The position numbers and the translations under genes were made by a program. Below the pieces are notes generated by a model. The model was given only the letters and a program-made list of their open reading frames with translations. It had not been told where the DNA came from and did no database searches. DNA of 64,000 nucleotides from Pantoea sp. AS-PWVM4 (GTDB lineage Bacteria; Pseudomonadota; Gammaproteobacteria; Enterobacterales; Enterobacteriaceae): the NCBI RefSeq assembly GCF_000468095.1, contig NZ_ASZC01000011.1:124001-188000 (forward strand), written 5' to 3'. Of this stretch, positions 36,181 to 46,022 are shown in pieces (position 1 is the stretch's first letter; each line of letters starts with the position of its first letter).

Positions 36181-37034
36181 CTCAACAACTCTCTGAACTG
36201 GAAACGTTACGCCCGCGCCGCAGCCGTCGCCGCATCACCTCCCTCAGCATCGGTTTAACGCTGGTGGGAATTCTGCTGGTGATGGCGATCTTTGCCCCGT
36301 GGCTCGCCCCTTACGATCCCAATGTGCAAACCATCGGTATGCGTCTGCTGCCCCCTTCGGCCGCCCACTGGTTTGGCACCGATGGTTTTGGCCGTGATCT
36401 GCTGTCGCGCGTGATTTACGGTACGCGCCCAACGCTGATGCTGGTGACGCTGATTCTGGTGCTGACCATTCCGGTGGGTCTGCTGGTCGGTATCACCGCC
36501 GGTTACGTTGGCGGCTGGACTGAACGCGTTTTGATGCGCATTACCGACATCTTTCTCTCGCTGCCTAACCTGGTGATCGCACTGGCGTTTGTCGCCATGC
36601 TTGGCCCCGGCCTGATGAATGGCGCATTGGCGCTGGCGCTCACCAGTTGGCCGCCATTTGCCCGTCAGGCGCGTGCTGAGACTCTGGCACTGCGCCGCAG
36701 TGATTACCTCGCCGCAGCGCGTATGCAAGGCATTACCGGCCTGCGTCTGATGTTTGGTCATATTCTGCCGCTCTGCCTGCCCACCGCCGTGGTACGTGCT
36801 GCGCTGAGTCTCGGTGGCATCATTCTTTCCGCTGCCGGTTTGGGCTTCCTTGGTATGGGCGTGCAACCGCCGACCGCCGAATGGGGATCGATGGTAGCCG
36901 AAGGCAGTAAAGTGATTTTCGACCAATGGTGGGTCGCCGCTGCGCCTGGCGGGGCTATTTTACTTGCCAGCCTGGCATTTAACCTGACAGGCGATGGCCT
37001 GCGCGATCAACTGGATACCCGTCATGCCAAATAA
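36177..37034 (+). CDS. Peptide-type ABC importer, permease 2 (DppC-like)
   Basis: A 285-aa permease with an N-terminal OppC-type helix and five more. The signature HWFGTDGFGRDLLSRVIYGTR and the EAA loop SDYLAAARMQGITGLRLMFGHILP are intact, as is the closing GDGLRDQLDTR. It forms the channel with the preceding permease. Both ends overlap neighbouring genes, so the operon is tightly coupled. Confidence 0.92.
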   Translation: MTQQLSELETLRPRRSRRRITSLSIGLTLVGILLVMAIFAPWLAPYDPNVQTIGMRLLPPSAAHWFGTDGFGRDLLSRVIYGTRPTLMLVTLILVLTIPVGLLVGITAGYVGGWTERVLMRITDIFLSLPNLVIALAFVAMLGPGLMNGALALALTSWPPFARQARAETLALRRSDYLAAARMQGITGLRLMFGHILPLCLPTAVVRAALSLGGIILSAAGLGFLGMGVQPPTAEWGSMVAEGSKVIFDQWWVAAAPGGAILLASLAFNLTGDGLRDQLDTRHAK

Positions 37035-37857
37035 TCTGTTAATTGATGCGCAGGGACTGACGATCCGTAGTGACGATGCCCTGCTGGTCGATAACATTCA
37101 CTTGCAGCTGGGCCGCGAACGCGTGGCGCTGGTCGGCGAATCCGGCTCGGGTAAATCCCTCACCGCCCGCACCCTGATGGGCCTGCTGTCGCCGTCGCTG
37201 CATTTGCAGGCCGAACGTTTGCAGGTGGTTGGAGAAGATGCGTTGCAGATGCGTGAGCGTGACTGGAGCCGACTGCGCGGTAGCAAGGTGGCGATGGTGA
37301 TGCAGGACCCGAAATATGCCCTCAACCCCACGCGCACCATTGGCTGGCAGGTGGAGGAACCGCTGGTGTTGCACCATCGTCTGAGCCGCGCCGAGCGCAA
37401 AGAGAAGGTGTGCGAGATGCTGGATGCGGTGGGCTTGCCCGATCCGCGCCAGCTGATGAAACGTTATCCCCACCAGCTCTCCGGTGGTATGGGGCAGCGC
37501 GTGATGCTGGCGATTGCGCTGATCACCGATCCCGAACTGCTGATCGCTGATGAACCGACCTCTGCGCTCGATCATGCAATGCGCGATCAGGTGCTGGCGC
37601 TGATTCGCCGTCTGGTGGAACAACGCAATATGGGGCTACTGCTGATCAGCCACGATCTGCAACAGGTGTCGGAACACTGCGAACGGGTGATGGTGATGTA
37701 CAAAGGCCGCCTGCTGGATACGCTGCCGGCGGCGGAGTTGTCCCACGCCAGCCATCCTTATACCCGCACGTTGTGGGCCTGCCGCCCGAGCAAAGCCACT
37801 CATGGTACAGCACTGCCGGTGCTGGATCGTGCCGCCCTGGAGCAGAAGCATGATTGA
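37024..37857 (+). CDS. Peptide-type ABC importer, ATPase 1 (DppD-like)
   Basis: A 277-aa ABC ATPase. Walker A GESGSGKS, the signature LSGGMGQR and Walker B LLIADEPTSALD are intact, with the switch histidine in LLISHD. I chose ATG 37024 (MPNNLLIDAQ), which overlaps the permease by 11 bases; the longer frame lies inside the permease. It powers the importer with the following ATPase. Confidence 0.91.
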   Translation: MPNNLLIDAQGLTIRSDDALLVDNIHLQLGRERVALVGESGSGKSLTARTLMGLLSPSLHLQAERLQVVGEDALQMRERDWSRLRGSKVAMVMQDPKYALNPTRTIGWQVEEPLVLHHRLSRAERKEKVCEMLDAVGLPDPRQLMKRYPHQLSGGMGQRVMLAIALITDPELLIADEPTSALDHAMRDQVLALIRRLVEQRNMGLLLISHDLQQVSEHCERVMVMYKGRLLDTLPAAELSHASHPYTRTLWACRPSKATHGTALPVLDRAALEQKHD

Positions 37858-38527
37858 GTTATCCAACCTGAGCGTCTCCCATAAGCAGGGCTACGAGCTG
37901 CGTACCGTGGTGCATGACGTCACCCTTAACGTGAAGGCTGGCGAGTGTTTTGGCCTGGTTGGCCCTTCTGGCTGCGGCAAATCATCGTTGCTGTGGGTGA
38001 TTGCCGGTCTGAATCCCCACTGGTCCGGCAGCATGGCGCTGGCAGGCACCCGCGTGCAGCCCGGTAAGCCCTTTACCGGCCAACTCCGCCGCGATGTGCA
38101 GATGGTGTTTCAGGACCCCTATGCTTCGCTGCATCCACGCCACCGGCTGCGTCGCACCCTGGCCGAGCCGCTGAAGATGCTGAAATACGACCATATCGAT
38201 GATCGTATTAACGAGGGCTTTCGCCATGTCGGTCTTGATCCGGCATTGGCGGATCGCTATCCACATCAGTTGTCTGGTGGTCAGCGCCAGCGCGTGGCAA
38301 TCGTGCGCGCCCTGCTGTTGCAGCCGAAGATCCTGTTACTGGATGAGCCGACGTCGGCGCTGGATATGTCGGTCCAGGCAGAGATCCTTAACCTGCTGAA
38401 CGAGCTAAAGCGCGATGATGGACTGACGATGGTGCTGGTAAGCCACGATCCCGATGTCATCGACCATATGTGCGATCGTGCGGCGCGTATGGCTCAGGGG
38501 CGGATTGTTGAACAGTTAAGTGCATAA
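37850..38527 (+). CDS. Peptide-type ABC importer, ATPase 2 (DppF-like)
   Basis: A 225-aa ABC ATPase. Walker A GPSGCGKS, the signature LSGGQRQR and Walker B ILLLDEPTSALD are present. It is short at the C-terminus against DppF (no oligopeptide-type extension). Its ATG overlaps the end of the preceding ATPase gene by 8 bases. It is the last gene of the operon, followed by a GC-rich palindrome. Confidence 0.91.
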   Translation: MIELSNLSVSHKQGYELRTVVHDVTLNVKAGECFGLVGPSGCGKSSLLWVIAGLNPHWSGSMALAGTRVQPGKPFTGQLRRDVQMVFQDPYASLHPRHRLRRTLAEPLKMLKYDHIDDRINEGFRHVGLDPALADRYPHQLSGGQRQRVAIVRALLLQPKILLLDEPTSALDMSVQAEILNLLNELKRDDGLTMVLVSHDPDVIDHMCDRAARMAQGRIVEQLSA

Positions 38528-38531
38528 ATTT

Positions 38532-38563
38532 CCGTCGCGGCGCGATTTATCGCGCCGCGACGG
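38532..38563. repeat. GC-rich palindrome copy 1 (also bidirectional terminator candidate)
   Basis: A 14-base arm CCGTCGCGGCGCGA pairs with TCGCGCCGCGACGG around TTTA. It lies between two convergent operons. The core GGCGCGATTTATCGCGCC recurs at 41961, 46352, 50555 and 54258, so it is a dispersed element (REP-like) rather than a chance hairpin. Confidence 0.8.
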
Positions 38564-38584
38564 GTGGATTCATCGCGCAATCCA

Positions 38585-39370
38585 TTAATGCGCCATCGTT
38601 TGCAGCGTTTCGCTGCGAATCGACTCAGTTATCTCCGCCTTCAGCGTCATAAATTCCGGTGAGGTTTTGATGGTGTAATCCCGTCCACTGTTAAAGTTCA
38701 CCGCCACTTCCTGCTTGATGCGACCCGGCCTGGCACTGAAAATCGCCACTTTGTTCGCCATAAAAATCGCCTCGTCGATATCGTGGGTAACAAACAGTAC
38801 CGTCTTACGCGACTGCTCCCACACCGATAACAACAGTTCCTGCATCATCACGCGCGTCTGATTATCCAGCGCACCGAACGGCTCATCCATCAACAACACT
38901 TTGGGATCGTTCGCCAACGCGCGGGCAATGGCGGTACGCTGCTGCATCCCGCCCGATAGCTGGCGCGGATAGTGCTGTGCAAAACCGCGCAGACCCACCT
39001 GCTGGATATAGTAATCGCTGCGTTCTTTCTGCTGCGCCGTGCTTAAGCCCCGCTCACGCAGGCCGAAGCGAATGTTCTCCTCCACCGTCAGCCACGGGAA
39101 CAACGTGTAGCTCTGGAACACCATGCCCCGGTCAGCGCCAGGGCCATCGACCGGTTGTCCATCCAGCCAGATCTCCCCGCGCGTGGGGGTATCCAGCCCG
39201 GCGATAATGCGCAGCAATGTTGATTTTCCACACCCCGATGGCCCAAGAATGGTAATGAAATCATTCTCTTCCACCTGATAATGAATCGGTTGCAGCGCCT
39301 GGGTTTGTTCGCCTTTCGGCCCGGTAAAGACGCGCTCCACTCCGCGTACATTCAGCTTGCTGTGCTTCAT
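38585..39370 (-). CDS. Taurine/nitrate-type ABC importer, ATPase
   Basis: A 261-aa ATPase of the TauB/SsuB/NrtD family. Walker [10 protein letters not shown], the signature LSGGMQQR and Walker [13 protein letters not shown] are intact; the switch is FVTHDIDEA. The ATG at 39370 overlaps the permease stop (TGATG). It is the last of three genes whose order (binding protein, permease, ATPase) is common for the family. The substrate is unknown. Confidence 0.91.
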   Translation of the reverse strand: MKHSKLNVRGVERVFTGPKGEQTQALQPIHYQVEENDFITILGPSGCGKSTLLRIIAGLDTPTRGEIWLDGQPVDGPGADRGMVFQSYTLFPWLTVEENIRFGLRERGLSTAQQKERSDYYIQQVGLRGFAQHYPRQLSGGMQQRTAIARALANDPKVLLMDEPFGALDNQTRVMMQELLLSVWEQSRKTVLFVTHDIDEAIFMANKVAIFSARPGRIKQEVAVNFNSGRDYTIKTSPEFMTLKAEITESIRSETLQTMAH

Positions 39371-40221
39371 CACAGGTTACTCCATGCAAACAAGCGCCGG
39401 TTGGCGACTTTGAACAGATAATCCGACACCAGACCGATACAACCAATCACGATGATGCCAAAGATAATTTGCCCGGTATTCAACAGCGCCTGGCTGTCGA
39501 CGATCATATGACCGATGCCGCTTTCCGAGCCGATCAGCTCCGCGACGATGACGTAAGTCCAGGCCCAGCCCAGTACCAGCCGCAACAGCTCCGCAATGCC
39601 TGGAGCGGCGCCAGGGATCAACACCCGACACACGATCGAGCGATTGCTACACCCCAGCGTGTAGGCCGCTTCGACCAGATCACGCCGCGCGCTGCTGACA
39701 GTGACCGCCACCATCAACACTATCTGGAAAAAGGAGCCGATAAAGATGACGAGGATCTTTTGCATCTCACCAATACCGGCCCACAGGATCAGCAGCGGCA
39801 CAAACGCCGAAGCTGGCAGATAACGGCAGAAGGAGACAAAAGGTTCGAGAAAGGCTTCCCACATTTTGTACGCGCCCATCATGATGCCGAGCGGCACACC
39901 AATCAGCGCCGCCAGCAGGAATCCGGCCAGTACACGCATCACCGTCATACCGATATCCAGTGAGAAATTATATTCGGTGAACAGCGATACGCCCTGCTCC
40001 AGCATGGTGATCGGATCGGCCAGGAAGGTAGGCGAAACCATGCCACTGAAGGTCACCAGCGCCCACACCGCGACAAACAGCACAAAGAATCCCACGCCGA
40101 GGCCAATTCTCAGCCGGGTTGAGATCGCTTTCAACGGCACCATCAGCGGATTGTGCCAGCGACGTGGCGCATCCGGCAGTGCCTCGGGTGGCGTTACGGG
40201 TTGGCTTTTACTCATCTCCAT
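39370..40221 (-). CDS. Taurine/nitrate-type ABC importer, permease
   Basis: A 283-aa permease of the TauC/SsuC family with about six helices after a 45-residue hydrophilic start. The ATPase-contact loop reads RDLVEAAYTLGCSNRSIVCRVLIPGAAPGIAELLR. LGWAWTYVIVAELIGSESGIGHMI is the family's conserved end. It follows the binding-protein gene by 15 bases. A second ATG two codons in (40215) is equally possible. Confidence 0.91.
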   Translation of the reverse strand: MEMSKSQPVTPPEALPDAPRRWHNPLMVPLKAISTRLRIGLGVGFFVLFVAVWALVTFSGMVSPTFLADPITMLEQGVSLFTEYNFSLDIGMTVMRVLAGFLLAALIGVPLGIMMGAYKMWEAFLEPFVSFCRYLPASAFVPLLILWAGIGEMQKILVIFIGSFFQIVLMVAVTVSSARRDLVEAAYTLGCSNRSIVCRVLIPGAAPGIAELLRLVLGWAWTYVIVAELIGSESGIGHMIVDSQALLNTGQIIFGIIVIGCIGLVSDYLFKVANRRLFAWSNL

Positions 40222-40236
40222 CTCCTGTCTCCCTGA

Positions 40237-41196
40237 TTACTGCACGAAGCTGGCGTCGTACAGGCTTTTCACGTCCGGCATTTTCTTGATCACTCCGGCA
40301 CGCAACAGCAGCTTGCCCGCTTCATCGCTAAAGCTTTCGATCTCACCGTTAAAGAATTTTTTGTTCTCTTCCGGGCCTGCCCAACGCAGGTAGCTGGCAG
40401 ATTCGGCAAACTCTTTACCGCTGGATTTCACCGCCGCACCCATGATTTCGTTCGATTTATCTGGCTGTTGCTTGATCATCTCCAGCGCATCGTAGTAGCT
40501 CGCCACCAGCGCTTTGGCTGCCTGTGGATGCTCTTTCAGGAAAGTTGGCGTGCAGCCGAGGGTATCCATCACCATCGGGTAGTCGAGGGTAGTGGCAAGG
40601 ATTTTGCCGGATTTCGGTTGATTACGGATCACCGACAGATAAGGTTCATAGGTCACCGCCGCATCGTTTTGCCCGGCCGCGAATGACTGGGCCGCGGCCT
40701 GCGGTGCCATAGTCGCCAGATGGACGTCTTTCATCGTCAGGCCGTTTTTATCCAGCATCCACGCCAGCAAGAAGTAGGGTGACGTGCCCGGCGCATCAAC
40801 CGCAATGGTTTTGCCTTTCAGGTCTTTGATGCTGGTGATGTCGCTACGGGTTGCCAGACCATCAGCGCCGTAGGATTTATCCAGCTGGACGATCTGTTTA
40901 ATCGGCACACCGGCTGCATTCCACGAAATATAGGTTTCTACCGTGGTTGCCGCGCACTGAATGGTACCCGATGCCACCGCCAGATGACGGCTGCTTTGCG
41001 GGATCATTTTTACATCAACATCAAGGCCATGTTTTTTGAAGATTCCGGCTTTGTCGGCCAGGGTCAGAGGCGCAAATCCGGTCCAGCCGGAAATACCGAT
41101 TGCCACTTTAGTGTCGGCTGCCTGGGCGCTCAGCACGCCTCCTAACATCACTGCTACGGTTAACGCACGAACTGCATGTTGCACTGGCTTACCCAT
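40237..41196 (-). CDS. Taurine/nitrate-type ABC importer, substrate-binding protein
   Basis: A 319-aa periplasmic protein of the NMT1/SsuA/TauA fold. The signal peptide is MGKPVQHAVRALTVAVMLGGVLSAQA; the mature part opens ADTKVAIGISGWTGFAPLTLADKAGIFKKHGLDV, the usual first lobe. YISWNAAGVPIKQIVQLDKSYGADG and the AVTYEPYLS hinge are typical. CAGGAG lies 7 bases ahead of the ATG. Members bind sulfonates, nitrate, pyrimidines and others, so the ligand stays open. Confidence 0.9.
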   Translation of the reverse strand: MGKPVQHAVRALTVAVMLGGVLSAQAADTKVAIGISGWTGFAPLTLADKAGIFKKHGLDVDVKMIPQSSRHLAVASGTIQCAATTVETYISWNAAGVPIKQIVQLDKSYGADGLATRSDITSIKDLKGKTIAVDAPGTSPYFLLAWMLDKNGLTMKDVHLATMAPQAAAQSFAAGQNDAAVTYEPYLSVIRNQPKSGKILATTLDYPMVMDTLGCTPTFLKEHPQAAKALVASYYDALEMIKQQPDKSNEIMGAAVKSSGKEFAESASYLRWAGPEENKKFFNGEIESFSDEAGKLLLRAGVIKKMPDVKSLYDASFVQ

Positions 41197-41414
41197 CTTC
41201 CACTCCTGTCAAAAAGGTGATGAAAAACAACAGTTGTATAGGCTTATCTATACAAGCAAAGCAATGGCTGTGCCAGGAAGGAGATTGAGTCTGTGCGGTG
41301 GCGCACGCGGATGATCCGAAAATGCGCTGCACCGTCACAGAGCAAGTTTGCAAACGTAACAACCACTTTGGTGCAGCTATACTCGCCACATCTCAGTCAA
41401 AGAAGGAATGCCGT

Positions 41415-41960
41415 ATGACGGTCAAATTGCGTCCGCTGGAGCGGGAAGATCTGCACTTTGTGCACCAGTTAGATAACAACGCCAGCGTGATGCGTTACTG
41501 GTTCGAGGAGCCGTATGAGGCCTTTGTTGAGCTTTCGGACCTGTACAACAAACATATTCATGATCAGACCGAACGCCGTTTCGTGGTTGAGCATGATGGA
41601 CAAAAAGCCGGGCTGGTGGAGTTGGTCGAGATTAATCACGTCCATCGTCGCGCTGAGTTTCAGATCATTATCGATCCGGCGCATCAGGGCAAAGGTCTGG
41701 CAAGCCAGGCGGCGAAGCTGGCGATGGATTACGGATTTTCGGTGTTGAATCTCTACAAGCTCTACCTGATTGTCGATCAGGAGAATGAGAAGGCCATCCA
41801 CATCTACACCAAGCTGGGATTTGAGGTGGAAGGGGTGCTGAAACACGAGTTTTTTATCAACGGCGCCTACCGCAACACCATCCGTATGTGCATCTTTCAG
41901 CAACAGTACCTGGCGCAGCATAAAACGCCGGGGGCGATGGTGAAACCAACCGCCCAGTAA
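41415..41960 (+). CDS. speG: Spermidine N1-acetyltransferase
   Basis: A 181-aa GNAT enzyme that acetylates spermidine and spermine with acetyl-CoA, which prevents polyamine toxicity in cold or stationary phase. It matches E. coli SpeG nearly throughout: [32 protein letters not shown], the allosteric [12 protein letters not shown] and the acetyl-CoA loop [11 protein letters not shown] chose ATG 41415 with AAGGA 7 bases ahead. It is convergent with the lipoprotein gene and divergent from the ABC operon. Confidence 0.96.
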   Translation: MTVKLRPLEREDLHFVHQLDNNASVMRYWFEEPYEAFVELSDLYNKHIHDQTERRFVVEHDGQKAGLVELVEINHVHRRAEFQIIIDPAHQGKGLASQAAKLAMDYGFSVLNLYKLYLIVDQENEKAIHIYTKLGFEVEGVLKHEFFINGAYRNTIRMCIFQQQYLAQHKTPGAMVKPTAQ

Positions 41961-41990
41961 CGGCGCGATTTATCGCGCCGCTACGGTTCT
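41961..41990. repeat. GC-rich palindrome copy 2
   Basis: CGGCGCGA and TCGCGCCG (41961-41968, 41973-41980) pair around TTTA, and CTACGG extends the right side. It begins directly after the speG stop and separates it from the convergent lipoprotein gene. Confidence 0.75.
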
Positions 41991-41999
41991 TGCGTACCA

Positions 42000-42419
42000 T
42001 TAACCGCGCGCGCCAACTGGGTTCAGGAAAGGTTTAGGGTTGGCTGGCTTCAGGTCATACATGCCACCGTAGAAGGGATCGACCAGCAGCCAGCCAGGGA
42101 AACCAAGCAACGGAATATTACCCAGCAGATACCATAAATTGGCGCTGCCCTCGATCGGCATCGTCACCGGCACATAGCCCGGTCTTTCCAGCATCACCTG
42201 ATAATGTTTCTTGCCAAAATAACGACCGGTGGATTTCGCCAGCTCAACGTTTTGCGGCGTAAAGCCCTGCGCCACGGCATGGCCGGTCTCATCCTGCACG
42301 GTAAAACGCGCGCCTTGTGGCACGGAGTCAATTCGTACCGATTGCGTTTCGGTGCCAACAATGGTCGCACAGCCGCTTAACAGTAGCGCGCAGGCAGGAA
42401 GGAGATGTCGCAGGTTCAT
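42000..42419 (-). CDS. PEGA-domain-type lipoprotein
   Basis: A 139-aa lipoprotein with signal peptide and lipobox LLSGC (lipidated Cys17). The central part SVRIDSVPQGARFTVQDETGHAVAQGFTPQNVELA is PEGA-like, and LLGFPGWLLVDPFYGGMYDL is a hydrophobic end seen in similar enterobacterial outer-membrane proteins. The function is not known. Residue 18 after the Cys is Ala, so outer-membrane sorting is expected. It is monocistronic. Confidence 0.8.
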   Translation of the reverse strand: MNLRHLLPACALLLSGCATIVGTETQSVRIDSVPQGARFTVQDETGHAVAQGFTPQNVELAKSTGRYFGKKHYQVMLERPGYVPVTMPIEGSANLWYLLGNIPLLGFPGWLLVDPFYGGMYDLKPANPKPFLNPVGARG

Positions 42420-42515
42420 CGCAGGTCCGCTTCAGAGTCAGAAGGGACAGTCTAAACTGCCCTCCCGCCCTTTTCACTCGCCTCAATCGCGCTATCAGTG
42501 GCGCTTTTCTGCGCT

Positions 42516-43451
42516 TTATTGCGGTTGACAACAGGCGGCAATCGCCGCGATATCCTGTGGCGTGGTGCGACAGCAACCGCCAATCAGGCGTGCACCAGCC
42601 TGTTGCCATTCGGGGAATTTGTCGTGCAACGTGCAACCCGACGGGGCCGAATGCCAGGTTTTACTGGTGGCATCGTACTGTTCGCCGGAATTGGGATAAA
42701 CCAGCAACGGTTTGTCGCACAGCGCCTGCAAGGTGCGCAGCGCGGGCGTGACGCTCTCCAGCGCAACGCAGTTGATTCCCACCGCCACCACCTGTGGAGC
42801 CGCGTTGAGCAACGCCGCAACCTCGTTCAGCGGGGTGCCATCGCTGATATGATTTGCGTCACGCAGCGTAAAGGAAAACCAGGCACTGCTGTCCGGGAAC
42901 TCCGCCAGCAGGCTGACCAGCGCCTGCGCTTCGGCAAATGATGGCAAGGTTTCACACGCCAGCAGATCCACACCCGCTTCAAGCAAGGCGGCAACGCGCG
43001 GGCGATGGAAGGCTTTCATTTCAGCCTCTGGCAGCGCGTAATCACCACGATATTCCGCGCCATTGGCGAGAAAAGCTCCGTAGGGACCAACCGAACCGGC
43101 CACCAGCAGCGGTGCTGCCGTGCCTGATGCTGCGCGATAATCATCACGCGCCCGTTGTGCCAACGCGGCACTTTGCTGAATCAGCGTACGAGACTGAGCT
43201 TCATCCAGGCCACGTTGCGCGAAGCCCTGCGGTGTGGCCTGATAGCTGGCGGTAATGGCGCAATGGGCGCCTGCGGCGAAGTAGTCGTAGTGCACCTGAT
43301 AGATCAGTTCAGGATTTTCCATCAACACCTTCGCCGACCAAAGCGTATCAGCCAGATTACAGCCTCGCGCTTCCAGTTCGGTTGCCAGTGCACCATCAAG
43401 AATCAGGGTATCGGTTTGAGATAGCGCCTGCGCTACCGGGTTACGCCACAT
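42516..43451 (-). CDS. mmuM: Homocysteine S-methyltransferase
   Basis: A 311-aa zinc enzyme that moves a methyl group from S-methylmethionine (or SAM) to homocysteine, giving methionine. The zinc ligands lie in the middle (GINCVALE) and in the C-terminal GGCC of [14 protein letters not shown]. The N-terminus [19 protein letters not shown] matches E. coli MmuM. The start overlaps the mmuP end by 11 bases, so the pair is one operon under MetJ boxes. Confidence 0.95.
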   Translation of the reverse strand: MWRNPVAQALSQTDTLILDGALATELEARGCNLADTLWSAKVLMENPELIYQVHYDYFAAGAHCAITASYQATPQGFAQRGLDEAQSRTLIQQSAALAQRARDDYRAASGTAAPLLVAGSVGPYGAFLANGAEYRGDYALPEAEMKAFHRPRVAALLEAGVDLLACETLPSFAEAQALVSLLAEFPDSSAWFSFTLRDANHISDGTPLNEVAALLNAAPQVVAVGINCVALESVTPALRTLQALCDKPLLVYPNSGEQYDATSKTWHSAPSGCTLHDKFPEWQQAGARLIGGCCRTTPQDIAAIAACCQPQ

Positions 43452-44856
43452 CGTTGGCCTCCTCAGCCTTCAGAGATGATTTACGTCGTTGCGTGACATG
43501 GTATGCGGCATAGCAGAAGAGAACAAACGGAATCCCGCACCACAAGGCAATCCGCTGTGACGGGTCGAAAGCCAGCCCAACACATGCCAACAGGCACAGC
43601 AGAAAGCCGAGAATCGGCGTCAGTGGGTAAAGTGGCGCTCGATACACCAGATCTTTCAGCGAACCGCCCTGCTGCACATGATGGCGACGGAACATAAAGT
43701 GAGATGCGCAGATACTGAGCCACACGGCCACCACGGCAAAACCGGAGATGGCTGACAACGCAACGAAAACGGTATCGGGGGCAATCACGCTGGAGAATAA
43801 CGCCAGCAGGCCGCCAATCATGCTGATGGTAATCGCCAGCACCGGGATGCCACGACGATTCACGCGGGCAAAGCAGCGCGGCAAGGTGTTTTCATTGGCC
43901 AGTGACCACAGCATACGGCCCGAGGCGTACAAGCCGGAATTTGCGGCCGACAGGATGGCGGTGAGAATCACGAAGTTGAAGATATCCGCCGCCCAGGGAA
44001 TGCCAATCTTCTCGAATACCAACACAAACGGGCTTTTCACGATCCCCGCCTGATCCATCGGGATCAACGCGGCCAGTACCAGCACGGTGCCGATAAAGAA
44101 CACAATCAGACGAGCGACCGTGGTGCGGATCGCCAGCGGCAGGGCTTTTTGCGGCTGTTCGGTTTCACCGGCGGCAATGCCAATCAGTTCGGTGCCTGAG
44201 AAGGCAAAGTTGACGGCGACCATCGTCATCAGAATCGGCAGCGTGCCATGCGGCAGCCAGCCGGATGCGGTGAGGTTATGCAAGCCAGGTGCAGCACTGC
44301 CATCCTTCATCGGGATAAAACCAAACATCGCCCCGGCACCGAGAATGATAAAGGCGACAATGGTGATGACCTTGATAATCGAGAACCAGAACTCGCCTTC
44401 GGCAAAGAAGCGCGTTGAGACAATATTCAGCAAATAGATGGCGACGCAGAACACCAGGCACCAGACCCAAACCGGGATGCTCGGGAACCAGTACTGCATA
44501 CAGAACCCGGCAGCGGTCAGGCTGGAGCCGAGGGCCACCGTCCAGGTCAGCCAGTAGAGCCAGGCCACGGTATAACCGGTGGCCGGACTCAAATAGCGCG
44601 CGGCATAGACATGGAAAGCACCGGTTTCCGGCATGGCAACGGCCAACTCGCCGAGGCATACCATCACCAGCCACACCACCAGCGCACCAATCAGATACGC
44701 CAGCAGCGTACCGGCGGCACCGGTGGTGGAGATGATATAACCGGTATTAAAAAACAGACCTGTGCCGATCACACCGCCGAGCGACAGCATCACCAGATGC
44801 CGTACTTTCATGGTGCGCTTAAAGTTTTCCTGCGAAGGATTTTGCTCGCTTTGCAT
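43441..44856 (-). CDS. mmuP: S-methylmethionine permease
   Basis: A 471-aa amino-acid permease of the APC superfamily with twelve helices. The opening [25 protein letters not shown] is the family signature. It brings in S-methylmethionine, abundant in plants, for MmuM. Context with mmuM settles the substrate better than the sequence does. Three met boxes lie 16-39 bases upstream of its start. Confidence 0.93.
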   Translation of the reverse strand: MQSEQNPSQENFKRTMKVRHLVMLSLGGVIGTGLFFNTGYIISTTGAAGTLLAYLIGALVVWLVMVCLGELAVAMPETGAFHVYAARYLSPATGYTVAWLYWLTWTVALGSSLTAAGFCMQYWFPSIPVWVWCLVFCVAIYLLNIVSTRFFAEGEFWFSIIKVITIVAFIILGAGAMFGFIPMKDGSAAPGLHNLTASGWLPHGTLPILMTMVAVNFAFSGTELIGIAAGETEQPQKALPLAIRTTVARLIVFFIGTVLVLAALIPMDQAGIVKSPFVLVFEKIGIPWAADIFNFVILTAILSAANSGLYASGRMLWSLANENTLPRCFARVNRRGIPVLAITISMIGGLLALFSSVIAPDTVFVALSAISGFAVVAVWLSICASHFMFRRHHVQQGGSLKDLVYRAPLYPLTPILGFLLCLLACVGLAFDPSQRIALWCGIPFVLFCYAAYHVTQRRKSSLKAEEANDVA

Positions 44857-44871
44857 TATTTTTATCCATAT

Positions 44872-44895
44872 GGACGTCTAAACATCTACATGGAC
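44872..44895 (-). promoter_or_regulatory. MetJ met-box array ahead of mmuP
   Basis: Read on the minus strand, three contiguous 8-base units are visible: GTCCATGT, AGATGTTT and AGACGTCC. The consensus met box is AGACGTCT; the third unit matches 7 of 8 and the second 5. MetJ with SAM binds two or more adjoining boxes. This fits repression of mmuPM when methionine is plentiful. Confidence 0.75.
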
Positions 44896-44989
44896 ACAGG
44901 GTTATACGCGCCAGCGCGTCGAAATGCAACGTGGCAAAAGGTAAGGATTTTGTTGGAAGGGTGCGGCCCCGCGATGGCGGGGCGCAGCG

Positions 44990-45328
44990 TCAGCCGCCGA
45001 AGACACCTTGCAGATAGCGCTCCAGCGCAATACGCGAACTAAAGCCGTGCGGGATACCGTAATGTTCCTGGTTATCGCCTGCCAGATAGAGAGGAAACTG
45101 CGTATAGTGATCGCAGGTTTTCATTTCTGATGCCGGTTCAGCAAAGTTCAGACTTTTCTCTTTCAGCGTGGGATGAATGATCAGGGCCGTACGCCCCATG
45201 CGGGCTTCACGGTTGACGTAGACATAATTGTCGCCACGACGATAACCATAGATTTTGGGCGTAAGGGTATCCATTTCGAACCCTGCTTTTTCCAGTACGC
45301 GCGCTACCTCATCTGGTCGTAAATACAT
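44990..45328 (-). CDS. ygaC: YgaC family protein (DUF2002), copy 1
   Basis: A 112-aa soluble protein that matches E. coli YgaC closely: [83 protein letters not shown]. coli ygaC is Fur-controlled; its role is unknown. A second, diverged copy lies 546 bases upstream. This copy has the ordinary C-terminus (FGG). Confidence 0.93.
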   Translation of the reverse strand: MYLRPDEVARVLEKAGFEMDTLTPKIYGYRRGDNYVYVNREARMGRTALIIHPTLKEKSLNFAEPASEMKTCDHYTQFPLYLAGDNQEHYGIPHGFSSRIALERYLQGVFGG

Positions 45329-45476
45329 GCTTGCTCCTCTCTTCTTAGCCTCGCAACCTTACAACAGCCGTGCTGCACAAGGCATTCGGAATTTTCCATA
45401 AAGCCAGGTTAAAACCTGCCATCACTGGCAACTCGTCTGCATTAAGTATTACGTTTTAATTTAAAGGGAGCGAAAA

Positions 45477-45587
45477 ATGTTTAGCCAGATTGGCAAAATG
45501 TTCCCATCGCTGCCGCAAATTAACGGAGCTCGCTTGAGCCACCGTAGATGCACTGCAAATAGCGCTTCAGAGATGCACGCGAGGTAA
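45477..45587 (+). pseudogene. Beheaded ygaM: promoter, ribosome site and first codons only
   Basis: The stretch TTACGTTTTAA, then TTTAAAGGGAGCGAAAAATGTT-like sequence, repeats the region ahead of the intact ygaM (46023). After MFSQIGKMFPSLPQ the frame leaves the ygaM pattern and runs to a stop at 45585, antisense to the end of ygaC copy 2. It is what remains of ygaM after a tandem duplication. A 36-aa product is possible but not expected to work. Confidence 0.65.
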
Positions 45588-45873
45588 AGCCGTGAGCGAT
45601 ACCGTAATGCTCCTCCGTTTCGCCCGCCAGATAGAGCGGAAACTGCGTGTAGTGATCGCAGGTTTTCATCTCTAAAGCCGGTTCAGCGAAGCCCAGGCTG
45701 CGTTCTCTCAGCGTAGGGTGAATGACGAGTGCGGTGCGCCCCATGCGCGCTTCGCGGTTGACGTAGACATAGTCCTCGCCACGGCGATAACCAAAAATTT
45801 TGGTGGTAAGGGTATCCACTTCGAAACCTACCTTTTCCAGTACGCTCGCTACCTCATCCGGTCGTAAATACAT
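45520..45873 (-). CDS. YgaC family protein (DUF2002), copy 2
   Basis: A 117-aa paralogue of the neighbouring ygaC; by eye about 23 of 112 aligned residues differ. The C-terminus carries five extra residues (SSELR) because it reads into the ygaM remnant. Conserved blocks [20 protein letters not shown] and [15 protein letters not shown] are kept, so it is likely functional. I chose ATG 45873; the frame extends 10 codons upstream. It faces away from ygaM. Confidence 0.9.
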   Translation of the reverse strand: MYLRPDEVASVLEKVGFEVDTLTTKIFGYRRGEDYVYVNREARMGRTALVIHPTLRERSLGFAEPALEMKTCDHYTQFPLYLAGETEEHYGIAHGFTSRASLKRYLQCIYGGSSELR

Positions 45874-46022
45874 GATTGTTCCTCTGTTATAAAAGTCGCG
45901 CAACTTTACACAGCGGGGAAAAACGGGACATCCGGAATTGTCCCGAAAGTCAGGAGAAAATCTGCGTTTGATCGCGATTCGTCTACACTAAGTCTTACGT
46001 TTTAAAGTAAAGGGAGCGAAAA

